DNA from: Opitutaceae bacterium
GTDB lineage: Bacteria; Verrucomicrobiota; Verrucomicrobiia; Opitutales; Opitutaceae
Reading direction: 5' to 3'
NCBI GenBank assembly: GCA_005786775.1
Contig: SYDD01000156.1
Span: forward strand, 1-17,615
DNA length: 17,615 bases
Both the position numbers and the translations under genes were made by a program. Below the pieces are notes generated by a model. That model saw only the letters and a list, made by a program, of their open reading frames with translations, searched no databases and was not told where the DNA came from. Of the stretch, positions 1-8,942 are shown in pieces; the stretch's first letter is position 1; every line of letters starts with the position of its first letter.

Positions 1-2544
1 AGCGGGGTGGGCACCGCGACGCTGCGCATCACCAACGCGACCGCCGCGATGACCGGCGACCAGTTCCAGGTGGTGGTCAGCAACCTGATCAGCCCGAATG
101 CCACCTCGAACCCCGTCACCCTCACGGTCGGCACCGCGCCCACCATCACGAGCGCCGCGGCGACGAGCTTCCGCGCCGGGACCGCGGGGTCATTCACCTT
201 CACCGCGACTGGTGATCCGGTGCCAACCTTCGCCATCGCCGGCCTGCCGGCGTGGGCCTCGCTCAACGCCACGACCGGCGTCCTCTCCGGCACGCCGCCG
301 GACACGACCGGTTCGCCGCTGGCCCTCACGGTTACGGCAAGCAACCCGGCGGTCACGACGCAGGCCTTCACCCTCACGATCCTCCCCGCGGTCTCCGCGC
401 CGGCGATCGCCACGCAGCCCGCCGCAGCGGTGGTGGACCTCGGCGGCACGCTTGCCCTGAGCGTGAGTGCCACCGGCACCGAGCCGCTGGCCTACCAGTG
501 GAGCCGCAACGGCGCGGCGCTTAGCGGCGCCGTTGGCGCGACCCTCACCCTGAGCGGCGTCCAGGCCTCCGCGGCCGGCAGCTACACGGTGCAGGTGACC
601 AACTCGGTCGGTTCGGTGACCTCTGCCCCGGCCAACGTGGTCGTTACCACCGTGCCGGAGCTGACCCAGCAGCCGCGCCCGCAGGTCGCCTTTGTCGGCG
701 CCTCGGCGACGTTCTCGGTGTCCGCGACGGGTGGTTCGTCGTTCAACTACCAGTGGCGCCGCAATGGCCTAAACATCGGTGGCGCCACCGGCCCTGTCCT
801 CACGGTCAACAACGTGTCCGCAGGCGACGCGGGCTTCTACGATGTTCTCGTGGCCAACGTCCGCGGCACGTCGACGAGCTCCGTCGCGACCCTTACGGTG
901 GTCAGCGCCCCGCAGGCGCCGGTGATCTCGGCGCAGCCCGCTGCGCAGGTGGTGCCCGCGGGCGGTTCCGCGACGCTCACGGTGGGCGTCTCCGCCGCCC
1001 CGAGCCCGACCTTCCAGTGGCGCCGCAACGGCGCGGCCATCGCCGGCGCGACCGCCGCCGCCTACGTAGCGGGTGAGTCCGGCGCCTACGACGTCGTGGT
1101 CACCAACAGCGCGGGCTCCGTCACCTCGCGGGCGGCCGCGGTCCGCGTGCTCACCCGCAGCTACGCCGGCACCTACTTCGGCGCCTTTGGCGGCGGCGCG
1201 GGCGGGTTCGCCCTCCTAGTGCGGCCCGACAACACCGCGGTCTTCCTCGGTTACCCCGGCACCGCCCCGCTGATGAACCTGAACTTCAACGTGACCGACT
1301 CCGGCGCGTTCGCCTTCAGCCAAAACTCCTATGGCCTGCTGCAGGCCGTGGTCGCGGTCTCCGGCACGATCGGCACCGACGGCTCGGTCACCGGCGCCGC
1401 CTCGGGCGGCTTCACTGGCACGTTTGCCGGCAACCGTGCCGCGGACGTCGGCGCCACCCAGGGGGTGGCCGGCTACTACCAGTCCGGCGCCACGGCCGGC
1501 GCGGCGGTCGCCCACGTGATCGCGGGTCCCGCCGGCCAGTCCTTCGCGCTGGTGCAGTCCGGGTCCGCCAGTGACGGTGGCGTCGGCACGGTCACCGCGG
1601 TGGGTGCGGTCAGCGTCCTCACGACCCGCTCGGTCATCTCCGCGACGATCAATGCCGCGACCGGCCTGGTGACGGGCACGTCGACGGGCGCGATCGCCGC
1701 GTCCTTCATCGGCGGCAGCGAGTCCGCGGTGGCGGCGCAGCGGCTGGTCAACATCTCGTCCCGCGCACGGGTTTCCTCCGGGGAGGGCGTCGCCATCGCC
1801 GGCTTCGTCATCTCGGGCGACTCGTCGAAGCCGGTGCTGATCCGCGCCGTGGGTCCGACCCTCGGCTCCGTCTTCGGCCTGCCGGGCTCGCTAGCCTCCC
1901 CGCGGCTGGAGCTGGTCCGCAGCTCCGACCAGGCCTCGCTGGGGGTCAACGCGGGCATCGCGGCGGACCGTGCGGCGATCGACGCGGCGGGCGCGCGGGC
2001 TGGTGCCTTCGCGCTCGGAGCTTCCGGGGCGGACGCGGCCCTCCTCACCACCCTCGCCCCCGGCGCCTACACCGCCGTGGTGAGCGGTACCAACAACGCC
2101 GCGGGCATCGCCCTGATCGAGGTTTATGACCTCTCTGGGGCCAGCCCCGGCCAGAAGCTGCTGAACATCGCGACCCGCGCGACCGCCGGGGCGGGGGATA
2201 ACACCCTCATCGCCGGCTTTGTGGTGCCACCGGGCGCCGCCAAGCGCGTGCTGGTGCGAGGCGTTGGCCCGGGCCTCGCGCAGTTCGGGGTGGCGGGCGT
2301 CCTCGCCCAGCCCACGTTGCAGCTGCTCAGCGGCTCGACCACGGTGGCCCAGAACACCAACTGGACTACCTCGGCCGACCGCGACGTGATTGCCACGTCG
2401 TCGGCCGCGGTGGGCGCGTTCGGCCTAGCGGCCAATGACTCCGCCGTGATCTTGGCCCTCGCCCCGGGTAATTACACCGCCCAGGTGACCGGGCCGGGTG
2501 CCGCGACGGGCATCGCCCTGATCGAAGTCTACGAGCTACCGTAA
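1..2544 (+). CDS. Secreted Ig-repeat surface protein, C-terminal part (5' end outside window)
   Basis: The frame is open to the first base of the window, so the true start lies upstream; 847 codons are visible before the TAA. Numbering residues from the GTG at 7, I see the tail of one beta-sandwich repeat (1-41), a putative-Ig/cadherin-like repeat (about 44-127, with the SGTPP motif typical of such repeats), then three Ig-like domains (about 131-213, 216-299, 303-382). Each Ig domain has the pattern YQW or FQW followed by RNG, and a later SGAYDV, AGSYTV or AGFYDV. A glycine-rich beta region follows (385-575). The C-terminus is a tandem pair of about 130-residue modules (580-712 and 717-845), each starting LxNIxxRA and ending IALIEVY. 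No membrane anchor or sorting motif is visible. Such proteins are normally exported and surface-associated; binding or adhesion is inference. A strong terminator follows directly. Confidence 0.85.
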   Translation, partial: SGVGTATLRITNATAAMTGDQFQVVVSNLISPNATSNPVTLTVGTAPTITSAAATSFRAGTAGSFTFTATGDPVPTFAIAGLPAWASLNATTGVLSGTPPDTTGSPLALTVTASNPAVTTQAFTLTILPAVSAPAIATQPAAAVVDLGGTLALSVSATGTEPLAYQWSRNGAALSGAVGATLTLSGVQASAAGSYTVQVTNSVGSVTSAPANVVVTTVPELTQQPRPQVAFVGASATFSVSATGGSSFNYQWRRNGLNIGGATGPVLTVNNVSAGDAGFYDVLVANVRGTSTSSVATLTVVSAPQAPVISAQPAAQVVPAGGSATLTVGVSAAPSPTFQWRRNGAAIAGATAAAYVAGESGAYDVVVTNSAGSVTSRAAAVRVLTRSYAGTYFGAFGGGAGGFALLVRPDNTAVFLGYPGTAPLMNLNFNVTDSGAFAFSQNSYGLLQAVVAVSGTIGTDGSVTGAASGGFTGTFAGNRAADVGATQGVAGYYQSGATAGAAVAHVIAGPAGQSFALVQSGSASDGGVGTVTAVGAVSVLTTRSVISATINAATGLVTGTSTGAIAASFIGGSESAVAAQRLVNISSRARVSSGEGVAIAGFVISGDSSKPVLIRAVGPTLGSVFGLPGSLASPRLELVRSSDQASLGVNAGIAADRAAIDAAGARAGAFALGASGADAALLTTLAPGAYTAVVSGTNNAAGIALIEVYDLSGASPGQKLLNIATRATAGAGDNTLIAGFVVPPGAAKRVLVRGVGPGLAQFGVAGVLAQPTLQLLSGSTTVAQNTNWTTSADRDVIATSSAAVGAFGLAANDSAVILALAPGNYTAQVTGPGAATGIALIEVYELP

Positions 2545-2566
2545 GGCCCCGGCGGGCTAGTTTTCG

Positions 2567-2597
2567 GGCCCGGGACGCAAGTCCCGGGCCTTTTTTT
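2567..2597 (+). terminator. Intrinsic terminator of the Ig-repeat gene
   Basis: A perfect 10-bp stem (GGCCCGGGAC, 2567-2576, pairing with 2581-2590) closes on a GCAA tetraloop of the GNRA type. Seven T residues follow (2591-2597). It begins 22 bases after the TAA of the upstream gene. This is a textbook rho-independent terminator. Confidence 0.95.
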
Positions 2598-2651
2598 GTC
2601 CCCATTGCCGCGGGGCTGCGCTGCTCGCCATGCGCGACGCGCTTCCGGTCC

Positions 2652-2708
2652 GCCGGCCACGCGCCCAGCGGGCGGGAGCGCCCGCCACTCAGCGCGTGCG
2701 CCACCGGC
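2652..2708. repeat. Nested imperfect palindrome in intergenic region
   Basis: Three stems stack in one structure. The inner stem GCGGGCG (2668-2674) pairs with 2679-2685 around the loop GGAG. The middle stem CACGCGC (2658-2664) pairs with GCGCGTG (2692-2698). The outer stem GCCGG (2652-2656) pairs with 2704-2708. All three arms are exact, with short internal loops between them. It could be a REP-like element, an RNA structure, or partly a consequence of high GC. Confidence 0.5.
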
Positions 2709-2718
2709 CCGCGCTGAA

Positions 2719-2779
2719 CGCTTTCACCAAAACTGCAGGGACGGCCACAAAAGGCACCAGGGGATCGCAGTTGAAAGCG
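2719..2779. repeat. Inverted repeat with a 5-nt bulge
   Basis: The left arm is CGCTTTCA (2719-2726), then CCAAA, then ACTGC (2732-2736). The right arm (2767-2779, GCAGTTGAAAGCG) is the exact complement of the left arm without the CCAAA insertion. The loop is 30 nt (2737-2766) and locally less GC-rich than its surroundings. The function is unknown. Confidence 0.5.
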
Positions 2780-2815
2780 CGGCCGTGCGTGGCGTCCATA
2801 GCCGCCGTGGGAACG

Positions 2816-2897
2816 GGTTGGCGGCCCAATCTCCTCGGACTGGTGCAGCCCGGGAATCCTTCCCCGGCCCGATCGGCCCAGACGAGGGCCGCCAACC
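2816..2897. repeat. 12-bp perfect inverted repeat at the 3' end of the TonB receptor gene
   Basis: GGTTGGCGGCCC (2816-2827) and GGGCCGCCAACC (2886-2897) are exact complements separated by 58 nt. The right arm reaches into the last base of the receptor's stop codon. In the receptor mRNA this would form a long-stemmed 3' structure directly after the stop. It lacks a U-tract, so it may protect the mRNA 3' end rather than terminate transcription. Confidence 0.55.
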
Positions 2898-5800
2898 TAG
2901 AACGAGCCCTTGATGCCGGCGGTCCAGAGCGACCCGCCGTAGTCATCGCGTTGGCGGAAGCGGGCGTGGAGCGGGGTGTTGGGGCCGTAGATCTTGGTGT
3001 CCTCGGTGGCTCCGCCGATGTTGCGCATCGCGAAGAAAAACGCGGTGCCGCGGCGGAAGTAGTACTCGCCGGTGACGTCGATGTAGAGGCGCTTGGGGCG
3101 GTAGTTGTAGGTGCCGGGCTCGATGCTGTTGGTCGCGGTGCTGGCGACGAGGCCGCGCCGCTGGATGCCGCGGTAGTTCTCGTTGATGCGCACGTTGAAC
3201 TTCGGGCGGGTGAAGCTGAGGCCCCAGTTGGCGGTGAACGGGTTCATGTCCTGAAGGTTGTCGGTATTTTTCGCGCGCTGGGAGCTGATGTTGGCGAAGA
3301 ACTGGAGGCCGCGCCCCCAGTGCGGGAGGAAGGTCAGCGACTGCTTGTAATCGATCTCGAAGCCGTGCTGCCGGATGCGCTGCTGCTCGTTGAACTGGGT
3401 GACCGTGAGGATGTTGCCGTACTCGTCGGGATCGAGCCCGTAGGTCTGGAGGAACGAGTCGCTCACGTACTCGGTCACATTGCGGAAGAAGTTGTCGTAA
3501 TCGCGGATGAAGGCGGCGACCGAGAAGCTGCCAACGTTGCCGAAGTAGTACTCGATCCGCGCCATGTAGGTCTCGGCCTGCCAGGCCTTGATGGAGGCGT
3601 TGTTGACCGTGATGCGGGAGTTCGGGTTGAGGTTCTCGAGGTCCGGGAGCGTGACGCCGCCGGCGTACTGGTTGAAGTCGGGCCGGCCGACCGACTGGGA
3701 GTAGGCGAGCCGGCCGATGAGGGACTCCGTGAGGTTGTAGCTGGCGTTGAGGCTGGGGAAGAGGCGCAGGTATTCCTTGCGGGCGCGGGTGCCGCGCTCG
3801 ATGCGGACGAGCTGCGAGTAGGGCAGCCCGGCATTCGTCGGCACCTGGAGGAGCGGGGCGCCGTTCGGGCCGCGGAGCACGTTGCCGGCGCCGTCGCGCT
3901 GGAAGGCGAGGGTCGGATCGAGCAGCGGGCCCTCGGCGTCGATGTTGGTCTGCTCGGCGCGGACGCCGCCGGTGAGGCGGAGCCGGTTGCCGAGGAGGCC
4001 GAGATCGGCGCGGCCGAAGAGGGAGGAGATGACCTCCTGGGCGCGGCGCGAGAAGCTGGTGACGGCGATGAAGTCGTTGTTGGCGTTGCGCGTCCAGTGG
4101 GTCGGGTTGCGGAGCCAGTCCTGCCAAAGCTTGCCGTTGTCGACGTGCTGCTGCTTGGGGAGGCCGAAGTCGGGGATGCGCTCGGAGTAAACCTCGTCGA
4201 GGAAGCGCAGCGGGCTGTCGTCGTTGGCGAGGCCGGCCTGGGTGAAGGGAGTGGTGCTGGCGCGGCCGTCGGCGCCGACGTAGGTGTAGGTCTCGAGGTT
4301 GCCGCCGGGGCCGCGGAGGTCGCGGATCTTGCTGCGCACGTCGGCGCCGAGCTTCACGGTGAGCAGGGCGCCGCGCAGGTCGAAGTCGCGCCGCACGTTG
4401 GCGTAGGCCTGGCGGGTGGTGTCGTAGGTGCGCTGGCGGTTGCTGTTGGCGGAGACCAGCGAGTAGGAATCGAGGCGCGTGGGGTCGACCCGGCGGCCCT
4501 CGGGGTCGAGGACGGTGATCCGGCCGGGGCGGAGGTAGAAGATGTCGTCGAAAAGGATCTGCACATTGTTCCGCTGGAGGGTCATCCCGTTGAAGAACCC
4601 TTTGTCGATGTCCTGGTAATCGATGCGCGAGTTGCCGTAGGCGACGCCGGCATCCGACTTCCAGACGGGGCCGTCGTGGAGCCAGCGGAGGGACGGCGTC
4701 ACGGTGCGGCCGGGGCGGATGCGGCCGTTGTTGGCGATCGTCATCTGGCCCGCGTTGACGGCGGTGCCGGTGGCGGGGAAGAGGCTGACCTGGCCCCAGC
4801 TGTGGGTGGGGCTCCAGTTGCCCGGCATAATGCGGTTGATGGTGAACGTCTGGGTGCGGGTGGCGAAGTGCTCGCGCAGCATCCCGTAGGAGAAGCCGAA
4901 GGTCAGGCGATCGTGCGGCGCCGGCTTCCAGTCGATCGTGGTGGCGAAGTTCTCGCGGGAGGTGTTCTTGCCGCTGTCGCGCCAGGAGAAGACACCGAGG
5001 TACGGGTTATCGGGCGTGGTGGCCGGCAGGCCGGTGGTGGCGGTGGCGGCGACGTTGGTGCCGACCTGGGCGCCGCGCCATTGCATCGCGGTGTTGGACT
5101 GGGGCGTGTACTGGAGGGAGTAGCCGGCGGAGACAGTGTAGCCGAAGGTCTTGGAGACGGGCACGATCGCGGACACATCGACGCCGGGGTGGATCTTGTA
5201 GGACATCTGGCCCCAGCCCGGCCCCGGGGTGCGGCGGCCGAACGCGCGCTCGGCGTCCTTCATCAGCCAGGAGACGCTGTAGCTGTAAGCCGGCTTGTTG
5301 CGCTCGAAGGCGCTGCGGGGCACGAAGTTCACCGCGCCCGCGAGGGCCGAGCCGGGGGTGTCCGGCGTGGGTGAGCGGTTGATCTCGATGCGCGAGATGT
5401 TGTTGATCGAGACTTGGTCGAGCTCGACCGCCCGGCGGGTGCCAGCCCCCGCGGCGCTGGCGAGGTCGAAGCCACCCAGCGAGATGGGAACGTTGTCCGC
5501 CGGCACGCCGTTGATCGAGAAACGCCGGGCGTCGCCGCCGGTGTAGTCGCTGGTGATGCCCGGCAGGAACTTCATGAACTCGCCGATGCTCCCGTCCGCG
5601 ATCGTGCCGAACTCATCGGCGGACACGACGTTCACGATGTTCCGCGCGAAACGCTGCTCGTTGATCGCGATGGCCGCGCCCTCCATCTCCTTGGACGAGG
5701 CGACAACGAACTGATCGAGGCGGACGACGTCGCTGCCTGCCCGGCGGCCCCCGGCGGCGGGGAAGGTGAGGTCGAGGGTCGTCGTCTGCCCGGCGGTGAC

Positions 5801-6109
5801 CGTGGCGGTGACCGTCTGGAGGGGCAGGCCGGTGAAGAAGGCCTTCACGCGCACGGAGCCGGCGGGGACGTTGGCGAGGCGGTACTGGCCCGTCTCGCCG
5901 GAGAGGACCTCCAGGCGGGTGCCCTCGACCGAAATCAGCGCTTTCTCCAGGTACTCGCCGCGGCCGGCGTCGAACACCCGTCCCTCAATCACTCCGGTGC
6001 CCGCGCCCTGCGCGGCGAAGACTGCCGGGCAGAGGCTCCAGAGGAGCAGGAGGAGGGTGCGGCGGAAGGGCAGCGCGAGCGACGGACGGGTCAGGGTAGC
6101 GGGGAGCAT
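2897..6109 (-). CDS. TonB-dependent receptor with carboxypeptidase-regulatory-like N-terminal domain
   Basis: This 1070-residue outer-membrane receptor would import a ligand using TonB energy. A signal peptide spans about residues 1-33, with a Leu-rich core ending near VFAA. A carboxypeptidase-regulatory-like beta-sandwich follows (about 38-115, GVIEGRV ... GQYRLANVPAG). A linker with VVRLDQFVVAS (128-138) sits where the TonB box is expected. The plug domain (about 140-275) contains SIGEFMKFLPGI and SPTPDTPGSALAG. The rest is a beta-barrel ending in phenylalanine (IKGSF), the usual outer-membrane signature. It is clearly paralogous to the receptor at 8943-12047. No SusD homologue is adjacent, so the substrate is unknown. 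The ATG start has no Shine-Dalgarno sequence; its leader is CCACCCCCCTGAATC. The gene is divergent from recA. Confidence 0.93.
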   Translation of the reverse strand: MLPATLTRPSLALPFRRTLLLLLWSLCPAVFAAQGAGTGVIEGRVFDAGRGEYLEKALISVEGTRLEVLSGETGQYRLANVPAGSVRVKAFFTGLPLQTVTATVTAGQTTTLDLTFPAAGGRRAGSDVVRLDQFVVASSKEMEGAAIAINEQRFARNIVNVVSADEFGTIADGSIGEFMKFLPGITSDYTGGDARRFSINGVPADNVPISLGGFDLASAAGAGTRRAVELDQVSINNISRIEINRSPTPDTPGSALAGAVNFVPRSAFERNKPAYSYSVSWLMKDAERAFGRRTPGPGWGQMSYKIHPGVDVSAIVPVSKTFGYTVSAGYSLQYTPQSNTAMQWRGAQVGTNVAATATTGLPATTPDNPYLGVFSWRDSGKNTSRENFATTIDWKPAPHDRLTFGFSYGMLREHFATRTQTFTINRIMPGNWSPTHSWGQVSLFPATGTAVNAGQMTIANNGRIRPGRTVTPSLRWLHDGPVWKSDAGVAYGNSRIDYQDIDKGFFNGMTLQRNNVQILFDDIFYLRPGRITVLDPEGRRVDPTRLDSYSLVSANSNRQRTYDTTRQAYANVRRDFDLRGALLTVKLGADVRSKIRDLRGPGGNLETYTYVGADGRASTTPFTQAGLANDDSPLRFLDEVYSERIPDFGLPKQQHVDNGKLWQDWLRNPTHWTRNANNDFIAVTSFSRRAQEVISSLFGRADLGLLGNRLRLTGGVRAEQTNIDAEGPLLDPTLAFQRDGAGNVLRGPNGAPLLQVPTNAGLPYSQLVRIERGTRARKEYLRLFPSLNASYNLTESLIGRLAYSQSVGRPDFNQYAGGVTLPDLENLNPNSRITVNNASIKAWQAETYMARIEYYFGNVGSFSVAAFIRDYDNFFRNVTEYVSDSFLQTYGLDPDEYGNILTVTQFNEQQRIRQHGFEIDYKQSLTFLPHWGRGLQFFANISSQRAKNTDNLQDMNPFTANWGLSFTRPKFNVRINENYRGIQRRGLVASTATNSIEPGTYNYRPKRLYIDVTGEYYFRRGTAFFFAMRNIGGATEDTKIYGPNTPLHARFRQRDDYGGSLWTAGIKGSF

Positions 6110-6204
6110 GATTCAGGGGGGTGGCGCGACGCTGGGGTGGCCCGGCGCGCGAGGCAATCCTGTGGCCATCCGCGGCGGCGAGGCGGCGGGTACTGCTTCC
6201 GGGC

Positions 6205-6210
6205 TTGACG
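6205..6210 (+). promoter_or_regulatory. recA promoter -35 element
   Basis: TTGACG matches the sigma-70 -35 consensus at five of six positions. It overlaps the first three bases of the LexA-type palindrome. The best -10 (TGCAGT, 6227-6232, spacer 16) is weak. If correct, the recA mRNA has a leader of roughly 110 nt. Confidence 0.5.
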
Positions 6211-6227
6211 TGTTCAAATGAACACGT
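6208..6227. promoter_or_regulatory. LexA-type SOS operator upstream of recA
   Basis: ACGTGTTCAAATGAACACGT is a perfect palindrome: two 9-bp arms around a central AA. Its core, TGTTC-AAAT-GAACA (6211-6224), matches the TGTTC-N4-GAACA LexA-binding motif that I recall being reported for Verrucomicrobia. It overlaps the candidate -35 of recA and begins after it, where a bound repressor would block RNA polymerase. Damage-induced LexA cleavage would then release recA. It is also 99 bp upstream of the divergent receptor start, though no receptor promoter was recognised there. Confidence 0.85.
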
Positions 6228-6350
6228 GCAGTGTCCGGGACGACCGCCGGTTCCCCGTCCACCCCTTTTCCGGGTGAAGGCGGGCTTGAACCGCCGCGGG
6301 CAACCGCTCACCTCTTCGCCGCCCGCCGCTTCCTCCCCCTCTTTTTCCCT

Positions 6351-7439
<1,089 letters not shown>

Positions 7440-7500
7440 GCTCGCCGCGCGGGCCCGGTTCCAGGCTTGGCTCCCGCCCCGCCGGGCGCAGGGTGGGGCC

Positions 7501-8877
7501 GTGCCGGCGTTCCCCCTCTTCCGCCTTGCCCGCCGCCTCGGGCTGCTGCTCGGGCTCATTCCGTCGGCCTTCGCCGCCGAACGGCCGGTCCCGCCCAGTT
7601 TCCTGCTCATCCTCTCCGATGACCAGAGCTGGGTCGGCACCTCGCTGGCGATGATCCCGGGCCGGCCGGACACTGCCAGCGACCACCACCGCACCCCCAA
7701 CCTCGAGCGCCTCGCCGCGCAGGGGATGCGTTTCACCGACGGCTACGCCCCTGCGCCCTACTGTTGCCCGACCCGCCGCAGCCTGCAGGTCGGCCAGTCT
7801 CCCGCCCGCCACGAGTACCAGCGCGACCGCGCCGGCTGGCCCGCCGTCTACCGGCGGCAGCTCAACGTGCCCCGGCTGCTCAAGGCCGCGGATCCGCGCT
7901 ACCGCACTGCCCATCTGGGCAAGTGGGACCACCGCTACGACGGGATCAGCCCCGCCGACCAGGGTTTCGACGTCAGCGATGGCGTTACCAGCAACGCGAC
8001 CGGCGGCGGCCGGGACGCCGGCGGCCAACCGGAGCGGAACGACCCCAAGCTGATTCATTCGCTGACAGACCGGGCGACTGCCTTTTTGGCCGAACAGGCG
8101 CGGGCGGGGACGCCGTTTTTCCTGCAGGTCTCGCACTACGCGGTCCACCTGGAGATCCAGTATTCCGCGGAATCCCACGCGCGCGCCACGGCCTGGCCCC
8201 CCGGCCGCAAGCACCAGCTCGTCTCCTTCGCCGCGATGACCCACGACCTGGACGCCGGCGTGGGCCGACTCCTGGAGGAACTCGGCCGGCTGGGCCTGCG
8301 CGAGCGGACCTACGTGATCTTTATGTCGGACAACGGCGGGCGGCCCACCTTGCCGGGCGCGAGCACGACTGGTCCGGGGCTCAACCATCCGCTGCGGGCC
8401 GGCAAGGGCACGCTCTACGAGGGTGGGATCCGCGTGCCGTTCCTGGTCGCCGGCCCCGGGGTAACGCCGGGGAGCGTCAGCCGGGTGCCCGTGACCGGGC
8501 TGGATCTGCTACCGACGTTCGCGGATTTCGCAGGGTATCGTGAGCCGCTGCCGCCCGAGGTGGATGGGGGCAGCCTGCGGGAGCTTTGGCTGAGCGGCGG
8601 GGTGGGGGAGGTCCGCCGCCGCCGGCCGCATCTGATCTTCCACCAGGCGGTCGACCGGCGTGCCCAAACCGCCTTGCGGCAGGGTGACCTCAAACTGATC
8701 AAGCACTGGACAAGCGGCCAGGTGGAGCTCTTCGACCTCGCGCGCGATCTGGGCGAGGAACGCAATCTGGCCGCTGAACGCCCGGCTGAGACCGCGACCC
8801 TGCTCCGCCTCGCCGAGGCCTTTGTGCGCGAGGTTGGGGCCGAGACCCGCCAGCTGGGCAAGGCGAAGGACGACTAG
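7501..8877 (+). CDS. Exported formylglycine-dependent sulfatase
   Basis: This 458-residue protein belongs to the alkaline-phosphatase-like sulfatase family, which hydrolyses sulfate esters. A signal peptide (about 1-26, ending AFAA) directs it out of the cytoplasm. Metal-binding acidic residues appear early (SDDQ, D40-D41) and late (MSDNGG, D277-N278). The formylglycine site is C-C-P-T-R with C88 as the residue to be oxidised. A lysine in GKGTLYEGG (K302) is also typical. Two family motifs deviate: the LTG after the active-site cysteine is LQVGQ, and GKWH is GKWDH (K141, D143, H144). The GTG start is preceded by a G-rich AGGGTGGGG stretch. No terminator is visible between recA and this gene, so readthrough is possible. 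The formylglycine-generating enzyme is not in the window. The substrate is unknown. Confidence 0.9.
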   Translation: MPAFPLFRLARRLGLLLGLIPSAFAAERPVPPSFLLILSDDQSWVGTSLAMIPGRPDTASDHHRTPNLERLAAQGMRFTDGYAPAPYCCPTRRSLQVGQSPARHEYQRDRAGWPAVYRRQLNVPRLLKAADPRYRTAHLGKWDHRYDGISPADQGFDVSDGVTSNATGGGRDAGGQPERNDPKLIHSLTDRATAFLAEQARAGTPFFLQVSHYAVHLEIQYSAESHARATAWPPGRKHQLVSFAAMTHDLDAGVGRLLEELGRLGLRERTYVIFMSDNGGRPTLPGASTTGPGLNHPLRAGKGTLYEGGIRVPFLVAGPGVTPGSVSRVPVTGLDLLPTFADFAGYREPLPPEVDGGSLRELWLSGGVGEVRRRRPHLIFHQAVDRRAQTALRQGDLKLIKHWTSGQVELFDLARDLGEERNLAAERPAETATLLRLAEAFVREVGAETRQLGKAKDD

Positions 8878-8893
8878 CACGACGGGCGACAGC

Positions 8894-8899
8894 TTGACT
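8894..8899 (+). promoter_or_regulatory. Candidate -35 element of the second TonB receptor gene
   Basis: TTGACT, preceded by C as in the other CTTGA elements of the window, lies 49 bases before the ATG. No good -10 hexamer is seen at normal spacing (CATCTG at 8917-8922 is the best-placed). A small GGGG-TTTAG-CCCC hairpin (8922-8934) sits just before the start codon. Confidence 0.35.
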
Positions 8900-8942
8900 G
8901 GCAAAAAGGGCCGCTCCATCTGGGGTTTAGCCCCTTACCCCT

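Larger units (their letters stand above)
2545..2896. other. Convergent intergenic region, no gene seen
   Basis: This stretch lies between the converging Ig-repeat gene and the leftward TonB-dependent receptor gene. I see no credible coding region: the short open frames in it are low-complexity Arg/Pro/Ala translations. It holds the terminator at 2567-2597 and three separate inverted-repeat structures, listed individually. No T-tract follows the last structure on the minus strand, so the receptor gene has no obvious intrinsic terminator. Confidence 0.7.

Noticed and set aside
2630..5374. 914-codon open frame on the plus strand, antisense to the first TonB receptor gene
   Set aside because: The translation is low-complexity Val/Glu/Gly/Ala without any domain, as expected opposite a high-GC gene; the minus-strand receptor has clear family motifs.
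6231..6350. In-frame GTG at 6231 as the recA start
   Set aside because: It would put the start in the promoter region just beyond the operator and add 40 residues with no similarity; ATG 6351 fits the family.
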